DNA from: Gilliamella apis
GTDB taxonomy: Bacteria; Pseudomonadota; Gammaproteobacteria; Enterobacterales; Orbaceae
Assembly (NCBI RefSeq): GCF_030758615.1
Contig: NZ_CP132381.1
Span: 372,001 to 436,000 of the forward strand
DNA: 64,000 bases
Direction: 5' to 3'
Every line of letters starts with the position of its first letter. Within the stretch, counting starts at the first letter, position 1. Below are positions 59,271 through 64,000 of the stretch, one piece after another. Made by a program: the position numbers and the translations under genes. The notes beneath the pieces are model-generated. The model was not told where the DNA came from. It saw only the letters and a program-made list of their open reading frames with translations, and searched no databases.

Positions 59271-60275
59271 ATGGCTTCACTAAAGGATGTGGCTAAACTG
59301 GCATCTGTTTCATTAATGACAGTGTCTCGAGCGATCAATAATCCTGAAAAATTAAATAAACAAACTTATAAAAAAGTGAAGAAAGCTATTGAAGAATTAA
59401 ATTATGTGCCTGACTTATCAGCACGTAAAATTCGAGGTGATAATTCAGGGCCACATGCTATTGGCGTGTTGGCCTTAGAAACGGCAACGACACCATTTTC
59501 AGTTGAATTACTTCAGGCAATAGAAAAAACGGCACAGCAACATGGTTGGAATACATTTATCGTCAATTTATTTGATGATAAAGATGCTGATCATGCGATT
59601 AATACGCTTTTATCTTATCGACCTAATGGTATTATTTATACCACAATGGGATTAAGAAAAGTTCAACTACCTGAAAAACTATTAGGTAAGAATCTAGTTT
59701 TAGCCAATTGTATTAGTGATTCAGAACAACTTGCTTGTTACATTCCTGATGATTATTCTGGTCAGTATCAAGCTATGCAAAACGTGATCAACAAAGGCTA
59801 TAAAAAACCACTCTGCATCTATTTATCAGAAAATACCTTAGCCGGTAAAATTAGACGTAAAGCGGTTGAACAAGCATGGCTAGATGCAGGTAATGATTTA
59901 GCGGATATCAAAAGCTATCATACATCTATATCCCCTGATAATCTTGCGTTAGAGTATATGATGACGGTAGAGATCTTAGCAAAACATTGTATTAAAAAAC
60001 CTGATTTTGATGTATTGATCTGCGGTAATGACCGCATCGCTTTTGTTGCATATCAATTTTTACTTAGCAAAGGGTTTCATATACCGAAGGATATCGCCGT
60101 TCTTGGGTATGATAATATGGTTGGCACTGGTGAGCTTTTTTATCCTGCACTGACTACCGTGCAATTACCTCATTACGAAATAGGACAAGCTGCTGCCTTA
60201 CATATCATTAATGGCCTAAGCGAAAAAAATGTCACGCATATCCCATCGCCTTATTTAGCACGAGAATCTGTCTAG
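59271..60275 (+). CDS. cscR: Sucrose operon repressor CscR (LacI family)
   Basis: A 334-residue LacI-type repressor. The helix-turn-helix MASLKDVAKLASVSLMTVSRAIN and hinge DLSARKIRG are followed by a periplasmic-binding-like domain (ATTPFSVELLQAIE, RPNGIIYTTMGLR, CIPDDYSGQ-type, DFDVLICGNDRIAFVAYQFLL). It tracks E. coli CscR almost end to end. It should bind the TTAACGTTAA sites around cscB, cscA and cscK and release with sucrose or fructose. AAGGA site. Confidence 0.94.
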   Translation: MASLKDVAKLASVSLMTVSRAINNPEKLNKQTYKKVKKAIEELNYVPDLSARKIRGDNSGPHAIGVLALETATTPFSVELLQAIEKTAQQHGWNTFIVNLFDDKDADHAINTLLSYRPNGIIYTTMGLRKVQLPEKLLGKNLVLANCISDSEQLACYIPDDYSGQYQAMQNVINKGYKKPLCIYLSENTLAGKIRRKAVEQAWLDAGNDLADIKSYHTSISPDNLALEYMMTVEILAKHCIKKPDFDVLICGNDRIAFVAYQFLLSKGFHIPKDIAVLGYDNMVGTGELFYPALTTVQLPHYEIGQAAALHIINGLSEKNVTHIPSPYLARESV

Positions 60276-60280
60276 AGAAA

Positions 60281-60308
60281 AAAAACCACCATATTATGGT
60301 GGTTTTTA
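60281..60308 (+). terminator. Bidirectional terminator between cscR and cscA
   Basis: AAAAACCACCAT and ATGGTGGTTTTT form a perfect 12-bp stem with a 3-base loop and A/T-run flanks between convergent genes. Confidence 0.88.
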
Positions 60309-60315
60309 TTAGCGA

Positions 60316-61785
60316 TTACTGATAAATAGATTTTAGTTGCCAGCTTTCTAATTTGCTAATTCTTGCTTGTCCATTTTCAGCAAATAAATTAATTAAGCGT
60401 GTAGCAGGTAATTTTGGATAAATACGACTTGAAAGACTATATAAATCTTTGTTGACGAAAACCTCGACTGATGATGCATCCACAAAAATATGCAATGTTA
60501 CTTTTTTGTTTCTTGGTAATGGCACGCTGCGATAACCTTTTAAATCGAGTCCAGAAAGGCTTCGATCAAGAACCAGTCGATTAGATTGCAAGTCAATATA
60601 CAATAATGTAGCTTGTTTACCATCTGGGGTAGCAGCGAGTTGTAAGCCAAAACGTTCGGCATTACTATTGGCTAAATCAATTTCAACATTAAGTTCACAA
60701 CTAATTGACTCTATATTGGTATTTTTTAATTCATTATTTAATGTGATATTGGTTAATGATTGCGGTTTTTCTCGCAACGCTTCAAGTTCTTTCACTGGTC
60801 GGTTACGAACTTTGTTTTGGCGATCGAGGATTAATTCACGTGGTAAAGTAAATGCCCCCATCCATTTATCGTGTTTACTTGGCATTTTTGACTCCCACAT
60901 ATCCATCCATGCAAATACAATTCGGCGACCATCAGCGGCAAGAAATGATTGTGGTGCATAAAAATCATGACCAAAATCCATCTTTTGGAATGATTTAATG
61001 ACGGTAAATTGTTTACCAGGTTGCCAATCGCCAACAATATAACCCGATTGGAATCGATTACGATATTGATAACCTTTAGCGTGCATGCCTTGCGGTGAAA
61101 ACATCAAGATCCATTTATCACCCAATGGGAAAAAGTCAGGACATTCAAGCATATAAACATTAGGATCAATATCACTGATAAGTACTTGATCAAATATCCA
61201 ATCTTTTAAGTCAGTAGAACGATAAAGCAATACTTGCCCAATGTCATTGGCTTCTCGTTGCCCAACCACCATCCACCATTTTCCTTGTTGTTGCCAAACT
61301 TTAGGATCACGAAAATGCATAATCCCTTCTTTTGGTGTCAGCACAGTACCATGTTTTTCAAAATGAATACCATCTTTACTAGTAGCAAGACATTGGGTTT
61401 CACGAATATGTTCATCATTACCTTGACCATTTAGCCAGATATGACCAGTGTAAATTAAACACAGTTCACCATTATTATCTACGGCTGAACCAGAGAAACA
61501 ACCGCTTTGGTCATAATCATGATCGGGTGCAATAGCAATAGGTAATCTTCGCCATGTAATCAGATCATCACTTACCGCATGACCCCAATGCATAGGCCCC
61601 CAATTTTCATCATAAGGATGATGTTGATAAAAGGCATGATATTGCCCTTTATAATAAACTAATCCATTGGGATCGTTCATCCAGCCAGCTGGTGGTGCTA
61701 AATGAAAATGAGGGTAATACTGTTTATTTATTTGTTGTTCTAGTTTTTCTACAGCTTGGTTTGCTTTATCAATTGCAGTATTCAT
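60316..61785 (-). CDS. cscA: Sucrose hydrolase (invertase) CscA, GH32
   Basis: About 489 residues. The GH32 five-blade propeller carries nucleophile Asp38 in GWMNDPNGLVYYKGQYHAFYQ, the transition-state motif FRDPKVW and acid/base Glu in ECPDFF. A C-terminal beta-sandwich follows (HIFVDASSVEVFVN). It splits imported sucrose into glucose and fructose; no signal peptide, so it is cytoplasmic. ATG 61785 has GAAGG 7 bp upstream; a TTG at 61803 is less likely. E. coli CscA is 477 residues. Confidence 0.95.
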   Translation of the reverse strand: MNTAIDKANQAVEKLEQQINKQYYPHFHLAPPAGWMNDPNGLVYYKGQYHAFYQHHPYDENWGPMHWGHAVSDDLITWRRLPIAIAPDHDYDQSGCFSGSAVDNNGELCLIYTGHIWLNGQGNDEHIRETQCLATSKDGIHFEKHGTVLTPKEGIMHFRDPKVWQQQGKWWMVVGQREANDIGQVLLYRSTDLKDWIFDQVLISDIDPNVYMLECPDFFPLGDKWILMFSPQGMHAKGYQYRNRFQSGYIVGDWQPGKQFTVIKSFQKMDFGHDFYAPQSFLAADGRRIVFAWMDMWESKMPSKHDKWMGAFTLPRELILDRQNKVRNRPVKELEALREKPQSLTNITLNNELKNTNIESISCELNVEIDLANSNAERFGLQLAATPDGKQATLLYIDLQSNRLVLDRSLSGLDLKGYRSVPLPRNKKVTLHIFVDASSVEVFVNKDLYSLSSRIYPKLPATRLINLFAENGQARISKLESWQLKSIYQ

Positions 61786-61846
61786 AACATTACCTTCGTT
61801 CAAATTGAGTTAAGTTAATATAATTACATACTACCTCAAAATAGTT

Positions 61847-61858
61847 GTTAACGTTAAC
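61847..61858 (-). promoter_or_regulatory. CscR-type operator upstream of cscA
   Basis: GTTAACGTTAAC is a perfect 12-bp palindrome 62 bp upstream of cscA. A degenerate copy with core AACGTT lies at 61871-61880. Confidence 0.75.
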
Positions 61859-61883
61859 TTATAATAAAATAAACGTTAATTTA

Positions 61884-61899
61884 TGTGATACTAGTCACA
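61884..61899 (+). promoter_or_regulatory. CRP site in the cscA-cscK control region
   Basis: TGTGATACTAGTCACA matches the CRP consensus TGTGA-N6-TCACA exactly and is symmetric. It sits midway between the two flanking CscR-type operators, fitting activation of both divergent genes when preferred sugars are absent. Confidence 0.85.
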
Positions 61900-61903
61900 T
61901 ATT

Positions 61904-61915
61904 TTTAACGTTAAC
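61904..61915 (+). promoter_or_regulatory. CscR-type operator on the cscK side
   Basis: TTTAACGTTAAC has the same 10-bp palindromic core TTAACGTTAA as the cscB and cscA operators; it is about 160 bp upstream of cscK. Confidence 0.72.
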
Positions 61916-62076
61916 AATGATTTTTTTTATAAATGATTTAGTTTATTATTAATATTGATTATCAGCATATCAATTAATTAGTCATTAATTAACTAATTTA
62001 ATCGAAAAGTATAGTGCAATAACATTAATCGTGTTACATACATTCAATCCTTTTTAACAATAAAATGAGTGACAAA

Positions 62077-63036
62077 ATGAAAAATACAAAAGTATGGTCT
62101 CTTGGTGATGCCGTTATTGACTTATTGCCATTTGGTGAAATGAACTATCGAGCCTGTGCTGGCGGTGCTCCAGCGAATGTTGCCATTGCGATAGCTAAGT
62201 TAGGGCTACCATCGGCTTTTATTGGTCGAGTCGGTAATGATCCATTTGGCCACTTTATGGAAAAAACTTTTTGTGAACATCATGTTGATTGTCAAAGTCT
62301 TGAAAAGGACGATGAGCATAGAACGAGTACTGTGGTAGTTGATTTAGGAGATAATGGTGAACGCAGTTTCACTTTTCTTGTTTCGCCTTCAGCTGATCAA
62401 TTTTTATCTGAACAAGCATTGCCGGATTTTAATCAGGACATTTTACATTTTTGTTCTTTGGCGTTAGTTGGCACAACCTGTCGACAAACATTAAAAACAG
62501 CCATTGAAAAACTGACTGCCAAAAATGGCTTAATTAGCTTTGATATTAATTTGCGCGAACAAATGTGGCAGGATAAAAATGAAATGCGCACTATTATTAC
62601 CCAATTTTGTCACGATGCAGATATTCTTAAACTTTCCGATGAAGAGCTATTTTGGTTAACGGAAAGTCAAGATTGGCATGTAGCACTTAATAAACTGCAA
62701 CAACATTATAATGCACCGCTTAAATTAATTACTAAAGGTAAAGACGGTAGTATTGTGTTATGGCAAGGTAAAACGTTTAGTTTTGACTCTTTCCATGTTA
62801 ATAGTATTGATACAACAGGTGCAGGCGATGCGTTTGTTGCTGGATTACTTAGCAGTATTGCTTCATCGGGAATGCCGGAAGATAAATTAATGTTAGAAAG
62901 TATGATGACGATAGCCAGCGCTTGTGGGGCATTGGCGACTACTAAAAGAGGCGCATTAACAGCATTACCGGATAGTGCATTTTTACAATCCTTTATTAGT
63001 GATAACCCAGCGCTAATTGCTAAACAAATGGTGTAA
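62077..63036 (+). CDS. cscK: Fructokinase CscK (PfkB family)
   Basis: About 319 residues of a ribokinase-fold sugar kinase phosphorylating the fructose released by CscA. Motifs: WSLGDAVIDLLPFGE, CAGGAPANVAIAIAKLG, IGRVGNDPFGHFM and the catalytic DTTGAGDAFVAGLL. It matches E. coli CscK. Two starts are possible: ATG 62065 without a ribosome site, or ATG 62077 preceded by GAG, which aligns better with E. coli. The acetyltransferase gene starts 3 bp after its stop. Confidence 0.93.
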   Translation: MKNTKVWSLGDAVIDLLPFGEMNYRACAGGAPANVAIAIAKLGLPSAFIGRVGNDPFGHFMEKTFCEHHVDCQSLEKDDEHRTSTVVVDLGDNGERSFTFLVSPSADQFLSEQALPDFNQDILHFCSLALVGTTCRQTLKTAIEKLTAKNGLISFDINLREQMWQDKNEMRTIITQFCHDADILKLSDEELFWLTESQDWHVALNKLQQHYNAPLKLITKGKDGSIVLWQGKTFSFDSFHVNSIDTTGAGDAFVAGLLSSIASSGMPEDKLMLESMMTIASACGALATTKRGALTALPDSAFLQSFISDNPALIAKQMV

Positions 63037-63039
63037 ATA

Positions 63040-63600
63040 ATGACAGAAAAACAAAAAATGCTAACAGGACTACTTTATGATCCTAGTATCGATAAACTTG
63101 AAAATGAACGACTTTATGCTCAAGATATCTGTTTTCAGTTAAATCAATTATCACCAAGTGCTATTGATAAACGGCAACGATTATTCAAGACATTATTAGG
63201 AAAAACGAAACAGAAATTTACCATAATGCCCGGTTTTCAGTGTGATTACGGCTATAATATTGAAATCGGCGAGGATTTTTTTGCTAATTTTAACTGTATT
63301 ATATTAGACGCAGCTAAAGTAACATTTGGTGATAATGTCCTTGTCGCGCCTAATTGTGGTTTTTATACTTCAGGTCATCCACTTGATAGCCAAACAAGGA
63401 GTAGTGGATTGGAGTTTGCTAAACCGATTACGGTTGGTAATAATGTTTGGATTGGCGGTAATGTTATTGTATTACCGGGTGTAACAATTGGTGATAATAG
63501 TGTTATTGCTGCCGGAAGCATTGTTGATCGTGATATACCTAGCAATGTTATTGCTATGGGCATCCCTTGCCGTGTACATAAAACATTAAAAGCGCATTAA
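63040..63600 (+). CDS. maa: Maltose/galactoside-type O-acetyltransferase (Maa-like)
   Basis: A 186-residue hexapeptide acetyltransferase of the Maa/LacA/NodL group. The N-terminal cap (KMLTGLLYDPSIDKLENERLYAQD) is followed by the left-handed helix with catalytic His in YTSGHPLD and the end GAGSI-like stretch VIAAGSIVDRDIPSNVIAMGIPC. It acetylates sugars, perhaps to detoxify those that accumulate. It is co-transcribed with cscK, which is not part of E. coli csc. Its last codons lie in a sequence repeated from the cscK end. Confidence 0.9.
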   Translation: MTEKQKMLTGLLYDPSIDKLENERLYAQDICFQLNQLSPSAIDKRQRLFKTLLGKTKQKFTIMPGFQCDYGYNIEIGEDFFANFNCIILDAAKVTFGDNVLVAPNCGFYTSGHPLDSQTRSSGLEFAKPITVGNNVWIGGNVIVLPGVTIGDNSVIAAGSIVDRDIPSNVIAMGIPCRVHKTLKAH

Positions 63601-63790
63601 CTGCACTACCTGATAGCGCATTTTAGCAATCATTTATAAGCGATAATCCTGCTTTATACGCTAAACAAATGGCTAATAAAATGAGAAAATATTAGCTAGT
63701 TTGTTGCTCGAGCCTTGTATCAATTTACTCGCGAATGAATAACTTTATGTGCAAGATATCTGTTTTCAGTTCAATAAACTTTTGTATAGC
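63592..63790 (+). pseudogene. Decayed duplicate of the cscK 3' end and maa 5' end
   Basis: GCGCATTAACTGC onward (63592-63672) copies the cscK tail at 62951-63031 with scattered changes and a stop in the old frame. The following stretch resembles the maa start; AAGATATCTGTTTTCAGTT at about 63753-63771 repeats maa bases near 63122. The offset shifts from 641 to 631 bp, so there are small indels. The copy then ends. This looks like a tandem duplication of the cscK-end/maa unit whose second copy has decayed and been truncated. Confidence 0.85.
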
Positions 63791-63807
63791 AAAATAGCTC
63801 TTTTAAT

Positions 63808-63836
63808 GTCAACTATTTTATATTGAAATAGTTGAC
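63808..63836 (+). promoter_or_regulatory. BirA-like operator upstream of bioB
   Basis: GTCAACTATTT and AAATAGTTGAC are perfect 11-bp arms around TATATTG. The outer TGTCAAC-N17-GTTGACA layout resembles the biotin repressor site (TTGTAAAC-N18-GTTTACAA in E. coli). Its right arm contains the -35 of the next promoter, as expected for repression by BirA with biotinyl-AMP. Confidence 0.6.
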
Positions 63837-63859
63837 AATGTAGGGTTATGTATTATGAT
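63832..63859 (+). promoter_or_regulatory. Sigma-70 promoter of bioB
   Basis: TTGACA (63832-63837), a 16-bp spacer and TATGAT (63854-63859). The -35 overlaps the inverted repeat. Confidence 0.7.
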
Positions 63860-63896
63860 GCATGCAGATTTATGTTGATTGTTAAAAGGATTTTCT

Positions 63897-64000
63897 ATGT
63901 CATTAAATTGCATTCGTCATGACTGGGTATTGTCTGAAGTAATGGATACTTTTCAATTACCTTTCAATGATCTTATTTTCAAAGCACAAACCATACATCG
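63897..64000 (+). CDS. bioB: Biotin synthase BioB, N-terminal part (partial)
   Basis: Only 34 codons are in the window. The peptide [20 protein letters not shown] and then [11 protein letters not shown] matches the N-terminus of BioB (W-x-L-S-x-V, then P-x-x-D-L-x-F-x-A-Q-x-x-H-R), the radical-SAM enzyme that adds sulfur to dethiobiotin. The iron-sulfur motif lies beyond the right edge. AAAAGGA site 6 bp upstream. The BirA-like site supports it. Confidence 0.85.
   Translation, partial: MSLNCIRHDWVLSEVMDTFQLPFNDLIFKAQTIH

Overview
The window is a chromosomal segment of an AT-rich gammaproteobacterium. Its proteins and gene pairs look like a reduced relative of the enterics and Pasteurellales: fabZ-lpxA-lpxB-rnhB, nagBAC/nagE, menA-rraA, carAB and coaBC-dut-slmA. 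tRNA-Pro and initiator tRNA are almost identical to the Escherichia coli genes. The sugar-oriented gene set (sucrose, GlcNAc and a mannose-family PTS), type IV pilus protein PilW and strong AT bias would fit an Orbaceae gut symbiont such as Gilliamella. That placement is inference; no rRNA lies in the window.

Layout. 1-5.5 kb: groEL tail, manganese exporter mntP, pilW-rlmN, a secreted VanY-type peptidase, and a CpxRA-like two-component pair. 5.9-7.8 kb: cysteine desulfidase, tRNA-His and tRNA-Pro, then a duplicated tRNA-Pro 3' end with its terminator. 8.1-14.2 kb: the most accessory-looking block, two translationally coupled GntR/UTRA regulators (the second frameshifted at a C-run) followed by a complete mannose-family PTS (IIB, IIC, IID, IIA) and two SIS-domain enzymes resembling the glucoselysine/fructoselysine-6-phosphate deglycases of the gfr system. 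14.4-17.8 kb: an S9A oligopeptidase and asd. 17.8-22.8 kb: nagBAC divergent from a nagE that lacks its IIA domain. 23-29.8 kb: fkpA-tusDC (no tusB), fabZ-lpxAB-rnhB, yiiX and ndh. 30-35 kb: an HlyD adaptor with two ABC-2 permeases but no ATPase, then menA-rraA. 35-45 kb: dprA, def, grpE, nadK, pgpA, argF, carAB and a GFA-family protein. 45.5-49 kb: initiator tRNA and metE-metF of Firmicutes-like type. 49.4-57.7 kb: yagU, mntH, recN, coaBC-dut-slmA, mscS, cysE. 57.8-63.6 kb: a complete non-PTS sucrose regulon cscB/cscR/cscA/cscK plus a maltose-type acetyltransferase with a decayed partial duplication behind it. The 5' end of bioB closes the window.

Regulation is unusually readable. There are a sigma-32 promoter before grpE, a LexA box before recN, a Fur box before mntH, paired ARG boxes before carA and one before argF, CRP sites before nagE and in the cscA/cscK gap, several CscR-type TTAACGTTAA palindromes, and a BirA-like inverted repeat over the bioB promoter. 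An unassigned palindrome sits just downstream of the promoter of the GntR/PTS operon.

I see no CRISPR array, insertion sequence, prophage or obvious defence island. The best candidates for something under-described are the GntR-controlled Amadori-product-type PTS operon with its C-run frameshift, and the tRNA-Pro tail duplication that forms a tRNA-like minihelix.
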